DNA of 53,881 bases from Candidatus Aminicenantes bacterium UBA2190 (GTDB taxonomy: Bacteria; Acidobacteriota; Aminicenantia; UBA2199). The first letter of the stretch is position 1; every line of letters starts with the position of its first letter. This document shows, piece after piece, positions 13,022-21,386 of this stretch. Position numbers and translations under genes: made by a program. The stretch covers positions 1 to 53,881 of the forward strand of contig DCVK01000029.1 of NCBI GenBank assembly GCA_002335385.1. The letters are read 5' to 3'. Below the pieces are notes generated by a model. The model made no database searches, had not been told where the DNA came from, and saw only the letters and a list, made by a program, of their open reading frames with translations.

Positions 13022-15178
13022 ATGCGCATCATGATCTTCTGCATGCTGTTGCTGGCCGCCCTGGCGCTGCCCGCCGTCGAGGGCATGTTCCCCGTCGACG
13101 GCATCACCCCGGCCATCATTGCCGACATGAAGGCCCTGGGCTGCCGCTTCGACCCGGCCGCGATCTGGAAGCCCGGCGAGAAGTGCCTGGCCATGGCCGT
13201 GGTCAACCTGGGCGCCAGCGGTTCGTTCGTCTCCGCCGACGGCCTGATCCTCACCAACCACCACGTGGCCTTCGGCGCCGTGCAGAGCCTCTCCTCGCCG
13301 GAGCGCAACTACATCCGCGACGGCTTCCTGGCCGCCGGCCGCGAGCAGGAGGTCCCCGCCCCGGGCTACAGCGTGCGGGTCATGACCGGCTACGAGAACG
13401 TCACTCCCCGCTTCCGCGCCGCCCTGCGCGCCGGGCTGGACCCCGCCAAGCGCCATCAGCTGGTGGAAAAGATCTCCAAGCGGCTGGTCGCCGAAGGCGA
13501 GAGGACCCAGGGCAACGAGTGCGCCGTGGCGGCATTTTACGGCGGGCTGGAATTCTACCGGGTGACCTATTTCAAGATCCGCGACATGCGCGTGGTCTAC
13601 GTGCCAGCGCGCTCGGTGGGCGAATACGGCGGCGAGGTCGACAACTGGATGTGGCCGCGCCATACCGGCGACTTCTCCTTCCTGCGCGCCTACGTGGGCC
13701 GCGACGGCCGCCCGGCCGATTATTCTCCCGACAACGTCCCCTTCCGGCCGCTCCATTATTTCCCCGTCGCCAGGACGCCGCTGCGTGAGGGCGATTTCAC
13801 CATGATCCTGGGCTATCCCGGCACGACCAAGCGCTGGCTCGCGGCCGCCGAGGTGGCCAACGAGGTCGAAGCCAACTATCCCGGCCGCATCGCCCTGCTG
13901 GAGCGCTACATCGATCTCGTCGAGAAGCTGTCGGCCGCCGACGAGGGGGTCAGGATCAAGAACGCCGGCATGCTCAAGGGTCTGTACAACTCGATCAAGA
14001 ACAACCGCGGCATGCTCGCCGGCCTCGAGCGCGACGCGGTCCTGCGCCAGCGGCAACAGGCCGAGGGTGAGCTGGCGTCCTGGATCGCCGCCGACCCCGC
14101 CCGGCAAAAACGCTTTGGCCGCGTGCTGGCGGACATCGAGCGCCTGGCCGCCGCCGAGCGCGAGATCGCGTCCCTGTCGACGATCAGCGGCTGGCTGACG
14201 CGGGGCTGCCGCCTGCTGGATTGGGCCCTGACCCTGAACCAGTGGGGTCGCGAAAAAGCCAAGAAGAACCTGAACCGCCAGCCCGGCTTCCTGGACCGCG
14301 ACATGGCCAACCGCATGGCGCGGCTGCCCATCAGCCAGCGCAACCTCGACCTGGCCACCGACAGGGCCGTCTTCGTTTTTTTTCTGGGCCGACTCCTGGA
14401 TGCCGACCCTGCCGGTCATTTCAGGAAACTGGCACAGGAGGTCGAGCGCTTCCCCGGGGCTGACCGCGGCGCGAGGATCCAGGCCTTTGCCGATCATCTC
14501 TACCAAGGCACGCGCCTGGCCGACCTGGAATTCAAGCGGAAGATGTTCAATTCCGACGCCAGGGCCCTGGCCGACGCCGGCGACCCGTTCCTGGACCTGG
14601 CGGCCAGGATCCAGCCCGCCTTCGACGCCCTCGACCGCCGCCGCAGCGCCATCAGCGGCGGCTGGCTCGAGCTGAAGCCCCTTTACGTCCAGGCCATGAA
14701 GCAGGCGCGGCCGCAGGCGCCGCCCTACCCCGACGCCAACCGCACGCTGCGCTTCAGCTACGGGCGCGTCGAGGGCTATGCGCCGCGCGACGCCGTGCGC
14801 TACGCCCCCTTCACCACCCTGGCCGGCGTGCTGGCCAAGCACAGCGGCGCAGACCCCTTCCATCTCAGCGCTACGTTCATCGCCGCCGCCGGCGGCGACG
14901 GCCGCCGGAGCCACGCCGACCCGGAGCTGGGCGACGTGCCGGTGAACTTCCTGACCGGCAACGACTCGACGGGCGGCAACTCGGGCAGCCCGGTGCTCAA
15001 CGCCGACGGCGAGCTGGTCGGCGTCCTCTTCGACGGCAACTACGAGTCGCTGGTCAGCGACTTCGTGTTCCAGCCCGGCCTGACCCGTTCCATCCACGTC
15101 GACCTGCGCTACGTGCGCTATGTCGCCGACCAGGTCGACCGCGCCGCCCCGGTGCTGCGCGAGCTGGGACTGGAGTAA
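13022..15178 (+). CDS. S46-family dipeptidyl peptidase (DPP7/DPP11 type)
   Basis: This 718-residue secreted serine exopeptidase removes dipeptides from oligopeptide N-termini. A signal peptide (MRIMIFCMLLLAALALPAVEG) precedes the mature enzyme, pointing to periplasm or cell surface. The triad is H80 or H81 (LTNHHVAFG), D207 (GGEVDNWMWPRHTGD) and S654 (GGNSGSPVL). Eighteen residues after the Ser is Gly672 in FDGN. In characterised members Gly there goes with DPP7 (hydrophobic P1), while Arg gives the acidic specificity of DPP11. ATG13022 is chosen for the AAGGAG site and the signal peptide. The next gene starts on the last base of its stop (TAATG). It is a peptide-scavenging enzyme, consistent with amino-acid fermentation. 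Confidence 0.9.
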   Translation: MRIMIFCMLLLAALALPAVEGMFPVDGITPAIIADMKALGCRFDPAAIWKPGEKCLAMAVVNLGASGSFVSADGLILTNHHVAFGAVQSLSSPERNYIRDGFLAAGREQEVPAPGYSVRVMTGYENVTPRFRAALRAGLDPAKRHQLVEKISKRLVAEGERTQGNECAVAAFYGGLEFYRVTYFKIRDMRVVYVPARSVGEYGGEVDNWMWPRHTGDFSFLRAYVGRDGRPADYSPDNVPFRPLHYFPVARTPLREGDFTMILGYPGTTKRWLAAAEVANEVEANYPGRIALLERYIDLVEKLSAADEGVRIKNAGMLKGLYNSIKNNRGMLAGLERDAVLRQRQQAEGELASWIAADPARQKRFGRVLADIERLAAAEREIASLSTISGWLTRGCRLLDWALTLNQWGREKAKKNLNRQPGFLDRDMANRMARLPISQRNLDLATDRAVFVFFLGRLLDADPAGHFRKLAQEVERFPGADRGARIQAFADHLYQGTRLADLEFKRKMFNSDARALADAGDPFLDLAARIQPAFDALDRRRSAISGGWLELKPLYVQAMKQARPQAPPYPDANRTLRFSYGRVEGYAPRDAVRYAPFTTLAGVLAKHSGADPFHLSATFIAAAGGDGRRSHADPELGDVPVNFLTGNDSTGGNSGSPVLNADGELVGVLFDGNYESLVSDFVFQPGLTRSIHVDLRYVRYVADQVDRAAPVLRELGLE

Positions 15179-16104
15179 TGGAGAAAATCGCCCTGCTGTT
15201 CAACCCCAGCTCCGGCAAGGGCCGGGCGGCGCAGAACCGCCGCGCCCTGCAGCGCTGCCTGCGCGAGCAGGGCATCGCCTACGACTGGTTCGAGTCGCGC
15301 CACGAGGACGACCTGCGCGACCTGGTGGCCGTGACCGCCGAGGATTACCCCCGGCTGGTCGCCGCCGGCGGCGACACGACGCTGCTGATCGTGATCAACG
15401 AGCTGATGCGCCTGAAGGCCGGCAACACCCTGGGCATGATCGGCCTCGGCTCCTGCAACGACGTGGTGCGGGAATTCGGCATTCACACCATGAAAAAGGC
15501 CTGCCTGGCCATCCGCCGCGGCCGCACGCGCCCGATCGACCTGGGGGCGGTGATCGAGGGGAAAAAGGTCCTGCGCTACTACCCGGGGCAGGCCTCCCTC
15601 GGCCTGGCGGTCCTGATCAACCAGTACGTCAACCGGGTGGTACAGCGCAGCCCGCGCCTGGGCAAGTACCAGACCCTGTCGGGGCTGCGCGGCGGCTGGC
15701 AGGCCTGCCGCTCCTCCGAGATGCCGATCCACCTGGAGGTGGAGCATGAAAACGGCCGCGCCAGCGGCGAGTTCATGCTGGCCGTCTTCGACAACATCCG
15801 CTACTACGCCGCCGGCCGCAAGGCCCTGCCCCAGGCGCGCCCCGACGACGGGCTGCTCGATGCCCTGCTGATCCGCAAATGCTCGTTCCCGCGCCTGGCC
15901 TATCTCGCCCTGCTGACGCCGCCCGCGTTCTATGCCGAAAAGAAGGAGGCGCTCATCCTGCAGGCGCCGCATTTCCTGGTGCGCGCCGCCAAGGAGTTCA
16001 CCGTCCAGATCGACGGCGAGGTCCTGAGCCAGGACGGGCAGCCGCGCTCCTTCCGCAGCCTGGAGTTCGCCTCGGTGCCGCGGGCGCTGAAGATCATTTC
16101 CTGA
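15178..16104 (+). CDS. Diacylglycerol kinase/sphingosine kinase-family protein
   Basis: This 308-residue protein has the two-domain lipid kinase fold: LLFNPSSGKGRA at the N-terminus, the nucleotide loop near 62-75 and an all-beta C-terminal domain (DDGLLDALLIRKC, then VQIDGEVL). The usual GGDGT loop reads GGDTT (64-68) and the following GxGND-type motif reads GLGSCNDVVREFG. Both changes are uncommon and could alter ATP binding. The probable role is phosphorylation of a lipid alcohol in membrane lipid turnover. It is coupled to the S46 gene by TAATG, although the two functions have no obvious link. Confidence 0.8.
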   Translation: MEKIALLFNPSSGKGRAAQNRRALQRCLREQGIAYDWFESRHEDDLRDLVAVTAEDYPRLVAAGGDTTLLIVINELMRLKAGNTLGMIGLGSCNDVVREFGIHTMKKACLAIRRGRTRPIDLGAVIEGKKVLRYYPGQASLGLAVLINQYVNRVVQRSPRLGKYQTLSGLRGGWQACRSSEMPIHLEVEHENGRASGEFMLAVFDNIRYYAAGRKALPQARPDDGLLDALLIRKCSFPRLAYLALLTPPAFYAEKKEALILQAPHFLVRAAKEFTVQIDGEVLSQDGQPRSFRSLEFASVPRALKIIS

Positions 16105-16116
16105 TCATGCCGCCTA

Positions 16117-16125
16117 TGCTATAAT
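16117..16125 (+). promoter_or_regulatory. Extended -10 promoter for the 65-residue protein
   Basis: TGC-TATAAT at 16117-16125 is a perfect -10 with a TGn extension. The predicted start is near 16132, with a GGGGGTG ribosome-site-like stretch before ATG16152. The same TATGCTATAAT string precedes metG. Confidence 0.55.
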
Positions 16126-16151
16126 CCCGGAAAAGACCATGGGGGTGCTCG

Positions 16152-16349
16152 ATGAAGTACAAGCTGTTCACCGGCCAGGGGGCCGACCTGGAAAAGAAGA
16201 TCAACGAGTGGCTCACGCCCAACATCGAGCTGCTGCATGTCGCCCAGAGCACGGTCAGCGCCATGGTCGGCGAGCGCACCGTCCCTTACACCATCCTCTC
16301 CGTTTTTTTCAATGAGCGGGGGATCGTGGAGCAGCGCAATCTGGATTAA
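16152..16349 (+). CDS. Small conserved-looking protein of unknown function (65 aa)
   Basis: This 65-residue soluble protein starts MKYKLFTGQGADLEKKINEW and ends in a beta-like stretch (TVPYTILSVFFNERG). It has a helix followed by three predicted strands, a compact fold with no Cys or membrane segment. Coding evidence is a good upstream promoter, a purine-rich ribosome site and GC-rich third positions like its neighbours. I do not recognise the family and give no function. Repeat R3 follows it. Confidence 0.55.
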   Translation: MKYKLFTGQGADLEKKINEWLTPNIELLHVAQSTVSAMVGERTVPYTILSVFFNERGIVEQRNLD

Positions 16350-16354
16350 GTCCC

Positions 16355-16480
16355 AAGCACTCGGTTTCAGGCGTTATGCGAAGGGACAAGAAATTGCCAT
16401 TCGTAACGCGTGACGCGTGAAGCGAAAGAGAAACAAGAAATCGTTGCTTTGCGGCGATGAACACTAACACCGAGAGTTCA
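16355..16480. repeat. Intergenic composite repeat R3
   Basis: This lies between the small protein and tRNA-Leu. It contains GCGTTATGCG (also in R1) and CGTAACGCGTGACGCGTGA at 16402-16420, which is identical to 19411-19429 in R5. No gene is seen in the 144-nt gap. Confidence 0.6.
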
Positions 16481-16493
16481 TTTCTAATCTAAA

Positions 16494-16578
16494 TGCCGGA
16501 GAAGGGAATCGAACCCTTATGAGGGAAATCCTCGTCAGATTTTGAGTCTGATGCGTCTGCCAATTCCGCCACTCCGGC
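16494..16578 (-). tRNA. tRNA-Leu (anticodon CAA)
   Basis: The acceptor stem GCCGGAG/CTCCGGC (16578-16572 with 16501-16495) and discriminator A (16494) frame an 85-nt class II tRNA. The anticodon stem is TCAGA/TCTGA with loop CTCAAAA, giving anticodon CAA (codon UUG). A long variable arm follows the anticodon arm, as expected for tRNA-Leu, then a T-loop GGTTCGATTCC. No CCA is encoded; it must be added afterwards. Confidence 0.93.
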
Positions 16579-16594
16579 CCAGAATCAGAAATGC

Positions 16595-16623
16595 ATTATA
16601 ATCAGCGCCCGTTGCTTTGTCAA
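16595..16623 (-). promoter_or_regulatory. Consensus promoter for tRNA-Leu
   Basis: Minus strand: TTGACA (16623-16618), 17 nt, TATAAT (16600-16595), perfect at all twelve positions. It initiates about 10 nt before the tRNA. It is the best internal evidence that the main sigma factor reads the standard consensus. Confidence 0.85.
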
Positions 16624-16629
16624 CGCGGG

Positions 16630-16770
16630 CGGAAGGAAGTGCCAGTGAAACAGCGGCACTGCCAGATTCTTCTCTTTGTTTTGGTCAAAGTCCCCGTCAG
16701 GGGATTGGGTAATTGGTGCCTGGAATTTGTTTGTGGTTTGGTGCTTGGGATTTGAATTTTATTCTTCTGA
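16630..16770. repeat. Intergenic composite repeat R4 (left inverted copy)
   Basis: Bases 16667-16768 are an inverted copy of 19441-19543 in R5. The first 43 nt (16667-16709) match exactly; the rest differs by a few substitutions and one deletion. The unit includes the small hairpin TCCCCGTCAGGGGA and the phrase TTTGGTGCTTGGGATTTG. It lies upstream of the M14 gene, whose -10 box follows at 16818. Confidence 0.8.
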
Positions 16771-16817
16771 ATACCTTTTCCTGACTTTTGCCTTTTTCCT
16801 TTTACCTTTAAAGGGTT

Positions 16818-16823
16818 TATAAT
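16818..16823 (+). promoter_or_regulatory. -10 box for the M14 peptidase gene
   Basis: A perfect TATAAT lies 20 nt before the ATG, with GAGGAGG (16832-16838) between them. The -35 position reads TTTCCT, the same hexamer found 17 nt upstream of the -10 at 16120. A match to the standard -35 is lacking. Confidence 0.5.
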
Positions 16824-16842
16824 CGATTTTCGAGGAGGCGCC

Positions 16843-19398
16843 ATGAAAAAAATGCTGCTAGTCATTCTGCTCCTGTCCGCGCTGGCCGCTCCGGCCCAGT
16901 CCCTGCAGACCCCCGACCAGTTCCTGGGCTTCCAGCTGGGAAGCGACGGCAACCTGGCCCATTACGCCCGCATCAAGGCCTACTTCGAGCACCTCGCCGG
17001 CGAGTCCCCGCGCGTCCGGACCGTGACCCTGGGCAAGACCACCCTGGGCAACGACCTGTTCATGGCCCTGATCTCCGCGGAAGCCAACCTCAAGGACCTG
17101 GACCGGCTCAAATCCGTCGCCCGCACGCTCGCCCTGGGCGAGGCCGACGCCACCGAGGCCGGGCGCCTGGCCGACTCGGGCAAGGCCATCGTCGCCATCA
17201 CCTGCAACCTGCACTCCACCGAGATCGCCTCCTCGCAGATGGCCATGGAGCTGGGCTACCGCCTGGCCGCCGGCGGCGCCGACGTCCGGGACATCCTGGA
17301 AAACGTCGTCCTGGCGCTGTTCCCCTCGGTCAACCCCGACGGCCAGATCATGGAGGTGGAGTGGTACGCCAAGACCCGCGGCACGGAATACGAGGGGACG
17401 GGCGCCCCCGAGCTCTACCACTGGTACGCCGGCCACGACAACAATCGCGACTGGTTCAAGGGCAGCCTCAAGGAAACGGCGCTCATCCTGCAGGCGCTCT
17501 ATCACGACCTGCACCCGCAGCTGCTGGTCGATGAGCACCAGATGGGCTCGAGCGGCGACCGCCTGTTCATCCCCCCCTACCAGGATCCGCCCACGCCGGG
17601 AGTGCACCCGCTGGTGTGGCGCAGCATCAACCTCATCGGCTCGCGCATCGCCTATGACCTGGAAAAGCTCGGCCTGAAAGGGGTAGCCTCGCGCGGCTTC
17701 TTCACCGGCTGGTGGATCGGCTCGCTGGACGACACGGCCTGGTTCCACAACATCCCCGGCATCCTCTTCGAGGGGGCCTCGACGCGACTGGCTTCGCCGA
17801 TCTATGTCGAGCCCGAGGAGGTGCAGAGCGCCGAGAGTCCCGGGAACCAGGAGCGCATCTTCAGCCCCAGCCCCTGGCAGGGTGGCTGGTGGCGCCTCGC
17901 CGACCTGGTGCACTACGACTTGCAGGCCACCCTCTCGGTTCTGGCCACATCGGCGCGCATGCGCAGGGAGCTGCTGCTCGACACCTGGCAGGCGGCGCGA
18001 GAGAACATCGCCCGCGGCCGCAGCGAGGCGCCCTACGCCTTCGTCATCCCGCGCCAGCAGCATGACCCGGGGGCGGCCGAGCGCCTGGTCCAGGTCCTGC
18101 TCCGCTCCGGCATCCGCGTCTTCCGCCTCAGCCACCCGGCCCGCGTCGGCGACACGATGTTCGACAAGCGCTCCTATGTCGTTCCCCTGGCCCAGCCCTA
18201 CCGCGCTTTCGTCAAGAATATCTTCGAAAAGCAGCGCTATCCCGACCTGCGCAAGAGCCGCAAGGCCGATCCGGAACTGCCTTATGACATGGCCGCCTGG
18301 ACCCTGCCCCTGGGCATGGGAGTGCGCAGCGAGGCGGTCAACGAACCGCTGCAGGCCGTGATGGAGCCGGTCGGCGCCGAGGCGCCGCCGCAGCTTCCCT
18401 TCCCCGAGGAGCTCGAGGAGTACATCGTCCTCGACGCGCGCCACAACTCATCCTATCGCGCCGCCTTCGAGCTGCTGGGCAAGGGCAAGGCGGTCTACCG
18501 CAACCAGGACCACCCCGATTTTCCCCGGGGCTCGTTCCTGGTCAGAAAAAGCGAAACGCTGGAGCTGCTGCAGGCCATCCACGCCGATGCGCCGCTGGCT
18601 CCGCTCTCGAAAAAAGAGCTGCCGCTGGGGCAGTTCCGCCGCCTGCGGCCCTTCAAGGCCGGGCTCTACCGGAACTGGGGGCACAACATGACCGAAGGCT
18701 GGCTGCGCTACGTGTTCGACGAATACAAGGTCCCCTACGAGACGGTGCGCCCCAAGGACGCGGTCCGCAGGGACTGGGACAAAAAATTCGCCGTCATGGT
18801 CTTTGCCGGGGCCTCGGAGAGCGAGATCGAGACCGGCAAGCCGCCGAAGGAACGGCAGAAATGGGCGGCGCCCGTCCCGGCCGAGTATTCGGGCGGCATC
18901 GGCGAAACAGGCGAGAAGGAGCTTAACGAGCTGGTGCAGAAGGGAAAAACGCTGATCTTCATGGAGGACTCCTGCGACTACGCCATCAACAAGCTCAAGC
19001 TGCCGGTACGCAACATCATGGAGAAGAATACCCAGGTGGTCTGCCCCGGCTCCTATCTGCGGGCCGAAGTGAAGGACTCGCCCCTGACCCTGGGCATGGA
19101 CAGAAATGCCGCGGTCTTCTTCCGCTCGACCCCCACCTTCGAGACCTGGTTGCCTCGCGCCGCCGGTGAAAGCCGCTCCACGCCGCTGGTCTTCGGTGAG
19201 CGCGACCTGCTGCTTTCGGGCTGGCTGGAGGGCGAGGATCTCCTGGCGCGCAGGTCGCTGCTCGTCGACTATCGCCGGGGCAAGGGTCGCATCATCCTGA
19301 TCGGTCCCGACGTCGTCCACCGCACCCACGGCGAGGGGACGTACAAGATCCTCTTTAACTCGCTGTTGGCCGCCGCCGAGGAATGGAAAAACAATTGA
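16843..19398 (+). CDS. Secreted M14-family zinc carboxypeptidase-like protein
   Basis: This 851-residue protein has a signal peptide (MKKMLLVILLLSALAAPAQS). The zinc ligands are H124 and E127 in NLHSTE and H232 in VDEHQMG. NPDG (164-167) and DNNRDWF (199-205) are further M14 landmarks, and ILFEGAS near residue 308 may carry the catalytic Glu. Residues after about 420 form a large C-terminal region without a named domain, including a possible glutamine-amidotransferase-like stretch near RRDWDKKFAVMVFAG. It probably cuts peptides in the periplasm or outside. GAGGAGG gives a strong ribosome site. The gene is flanked by inverted repeats (R4 and R5). Confidence 0.85.
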   Translation: MKKMLLVILLLSALAAPAQSLQTPDQFLGFQLGSDGNLAHYARIKAYFEHLAGESPRVRTVTLGKTTLGNDLFMALISAEANLKDLDRLKSVARTLALGEADATEAGRLADSGKAIVAITCNLHSTEIASSQMAMELGYRLAAGGADVRDILENVVLALFPSVNPDGQIMEVEWYAKTRGTEYEGTGAPELYHWYAGHDNNRDWFKGSLKETALILQALYHDLHPQLLVDEHQMGSSGDRLFIPPYQDPPTPGVHPLVWRSINLIGSRIAYDLEKLGLKGVASRGFFTGWWIGSLDDTAWFHNIPGILFEGASTRLASPIYVEPEEVQSAESPGNQERIFSPSPWQGGWWRLADLVHYDLQATLSVLATSARMRRELLLDTWQAARENIARGRSEAPYAFVIPRQQHDPGAAERLVQVLLRSGIRVFRLSHPARVGDTMFDKRSYVVPLAQPYRAFVKNIFEKQRYPDLRKSRKADPELPYDMAAWTLPLGMGVRSEAVNEPLQAVMEPVGAEAPPQLPFPEELEEYIVLDARHNSSYRAAFELLGKGKAVYRNQDHPDFPRGSFLVRKSETLELLQAIHADAPLAPLSKKELPLGQFRRLRPFKAGLYRNWGHNMTEGWLRYVFDEYKVPYETVRPKDAVRRDWDKKFAVMVFAGASESEIETGKPPKERQKWAAPVPAEYSGGIGETGEKELNELVQKGKTLIFMEDSCDYAINKLKLPVRNIMEKNTQVVCPGSYLRAEVKDSPLTLGMDRNAAVFFRSTPTFETWLPRAAGESRSTPLVFGERDLLLSGWLEGEDLLARRSLLVDYRRGKGRIILIGPDVVHRTHGEGTYKILFNSLLAAAEEWKNN

Positions 19399-19399
19399 T

Positions 19400-19806
19400 C
19401 TTTCGTGACGCGTAACGCGTGACGCGTGACAAGTGAAATGAGAAGAATAAAATTCCAAATCCCAAGCACCAAATCACAAACAAATTCCAAGCACCAATGT
19501 CCCAATCCCCTGACGGGGACTTTGACCAAAACAAAGAGAAGAACCTGACAGTGTCTTCGTTTGGGTAATTGGAATTTGTTATTTATTTGCAATTTGGTGC
19601 TTGGGATTTGGAATTTAAGTCCTAATATTGCCTTTTTCTGACCGCCAACCGTACACCGTCTACCGTCAACCGATTTCAATTACTGGCACTGTTGCTGAAA
19701 CTGTCACTGGCTTCCGCTCCAGCCTCCGGCTACCACTATCACTACCACTACCACTTGGATTTTGTCCTCGTCTTGCTGACACTGACACTGTCACTGACAC
19801 TGCTGG
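19400..19806. repeat. Intergenic composite repeat R5 (longest copy)
   Basis: This fills the gap between the convergent M14 and uvrC genes and runs 16 nt into uvrC. Order: CGTAACGCGTGACGCGTGA phrases (19405-19430), the inverted copy of R4 (19441-19543), a second set of AATTTGGTGCTTGGGATTTG phrases, TAAGTCCTAATATTG with CTTTTTCTGACCG (as in R2), ACCGT tandem, the CCTCCGGCTACCAC...CTTGGAT block (as in R1) and GACACTGTCACTGACACTG. It contains no open frame with coding character. It appears to be the parent arrangement of which R1-R4 are partial copies. Confidence 0.8.
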
Positions 19807-21386
19807 ATCTTTTCCCTTCTTTTCCTGTGATGCCGTATCGCCCTGCGATGGACCTCGTCGCGTATCTGCTGCAGCAGCAGGCGCAAAGGGGAACCGGATG
19901 CCGGCACCATGGACGTGCCGTCCTCCAGGAAAAGCCGCTCCTCCCTTTTGGCCAGGGCCAGCAGGTCGCAGGAGAGCCCCAGGTCGGCCTTGGCCTGGCG
20001 AGCCGCGCCGAGCTGCGGCAAACCGCCATCCAAGAGCAGCAGGTCGGGAACCGGTGTCCCGCCGCCGCCATGGGGCGGTACGGCCTTGGCGAAACGGCGC
20101 CGCAGGACCTCTTCCAGCGCTTCGCTGTCGCCGGGGGGGGCGTTGCGGATGAGGTAGCTGCGGTAAAGGCGCTTTTCCGCTTGTCCATCCTTGAACGCCA
20201 CCATGGCGCCGACACGGTTCTTTTCTCCCAAGTGGGAGATGTCGAAGCCCTCAATGTGCGAGGGGAAATTCCGCAGGCCCAGTGTTCTTTGGATCTCCTC
20301 GCCCAGGGCGCGATAATCGCTCTTCTGCACGAACAGCGCCAGGTTCTTCCGTGCCATGTCCAGGACCCGCTTCTTCACTCCGCGGTGGGCACAGCAAATG
20401 AGGACACGGCGCCCCGCCTGCGCGGAGAACATCCCGGTCATCTCCCCGGCCTGGGCCGGCAATCTGGAGACAATGATCTCGCCCGGCAGGGGCCGGAGGC
20501 GGTAGAAATCGACGAGGAATTCGCGCAACGCCTCCTCCTCCGATTCGCACAGGGTCGGCAGGTGGAAAAACTCACTGCGGCTCACCCGCCCATCCCTGAG
20601 GGCCAAGTGGATAAAAAATCCCTCCCGACCCAGCAGCGAGGCGGCGATCACGTCGCGATCGCAGCGGGTGCGCCGGGTGATGTAGGAGCCCAGCGAGAAG
20701 CCGCCCAGCGCCTCCAGATCCTCCTTGGCCTTCTGGGCCCCCTCGAAGTCCAGGCACGCCGCCAGGGCGCGCATGCGCTCACGCAACCGGGCGCCGGCTT
20801 TGCCCTTGCGCCCCTTGAGCAGGTCGACGGCGCCGGCGACCTGGCGGCGGTAGGCGTCGCGCCCGACCTTGCCGGCGCAGGGGGCGGAACAGCGCTCGAT
20901 GTGGTGATAGAGGCAAGGGATACCCTTGCGGAAAAGGGCCTCGCCGCAGGTGCGCAGGCGGAACAGCCGGGAGACGGCGTCGATCAGGCGCCGCGCCCTG
21001 CGGGCGTCGACCAGCGGCCCGAGGGCGAAGCTGCCCACGACGACGCGCCGGGAGTAGAAGATGCCGGGGAACTCGTCCGCCAGCGTGATCTCGATGAACG
21101 GGAAGCTCTTGTCATCCTTGAGCCGGATATTGAACGGGGGCAGATGGCTGTGCACCAGGTCGCTCTCCAGCAGCAGGGCATCGGACTCGCTCTCGGTGAC
21201 GATGGTCTCCAGGGAGGCGGAGCGCTCGAGCAGGCGCCGCACCAGGGGGTCATCCTGCCGGCGAAAATACTGGGAGACGCGCTGGCGCAGGTCGGACGCC
21301 TTGCCGATGTAAAGCGGCTTGCCGGCGGCGGACTTGAACAGGTAGACCCCGGGCCGCTCGGGAAGGCTGCCGCTATTTTTCAGCAC
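19791..21386 (-). CDS. uvrC: Excinuclease ABC subunit C, missing the C-terminal HhH domain
   Basis: UvrC makes both cuts in nucleotide excision repair. The GIY-YIG nuclease is at the start (PGVYLFKSAAGKPLYIGKA), then the Cys-containing linker (CLYHHIERCSAPCAGKV), a UvrB-binding segment and the RNase H-like nuclease (FDISHLGEKNRVG, LLLLDGG, EVHRRAIRHHRKRR). A normal UvrC has about 60-80 more residues with two helix-hairpin-helix motifs. Here the protein ends after REKIQQCQ, where the frame enters repeat R5. GTG21386 is chosen as start because the longer TTG start lies far inside the bamD-like gene; it gives 531 residues. Without the HhH domain DNA binding and the 5' incision may be weakened. 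Confidence 0.85.
   Translation of the reverse strand: MLKNSGSLPERPGVYLFKSAAGKPLYIGKASDLRQRVSQYFRRQDDPLVRRLLERSASLETIVTESESDALLLESDLVHSHLPPFNIRLKDDKSFPFIEITLADEFPGIFYSRRVVVGSFALGPLVDARRARRLIDAVSRLFRLRTCGEALFRKGIPCLYHHIERCSAPCAGKVGRDAYRRQVAGAVDLLKGRKGKAGARLRERMRALAACLDFEGAQKAKEDLEALGGFSLGSYITRRTRCDRDVIAASLLGREGFFIHLALRDGRVSRSEFFHLPTLCESEEEALREFLVDFYRLRPLPGEIIVSRLPAQAGEMTGMFSAQAGRRVLICCAHRGVKKRVLDMARKNLALFVQKSDYRALGEEIQRTLGLRNFPSHIEGFDISHLGEKNRVGAMVAFKDGQAEKRLYRSYLIRNAPPGDSEALEEVLRRRFAKAVPPHGGGGTPVPDLLLLDGGLPQLGAARQAKADLGLSCDLLALAKREERLFLEDGTSMVPASGSPLRLLLQQIRDEVHRRAIRHHRKRREKIQQCQ

Noticed and set aside
13004..15097. 697-codon minus-strand frame opposite the S46 gene
   Set aside because: The S46 triad, signal peptide, promoter and ribosome site are all on the plus strand.
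19400..19806. R5 as a conventional insertion sequence
   Set aside because: No transposase frame, no target duplication and no paired terminal repeats within the element; it is better described as a composite intergenic repeat.
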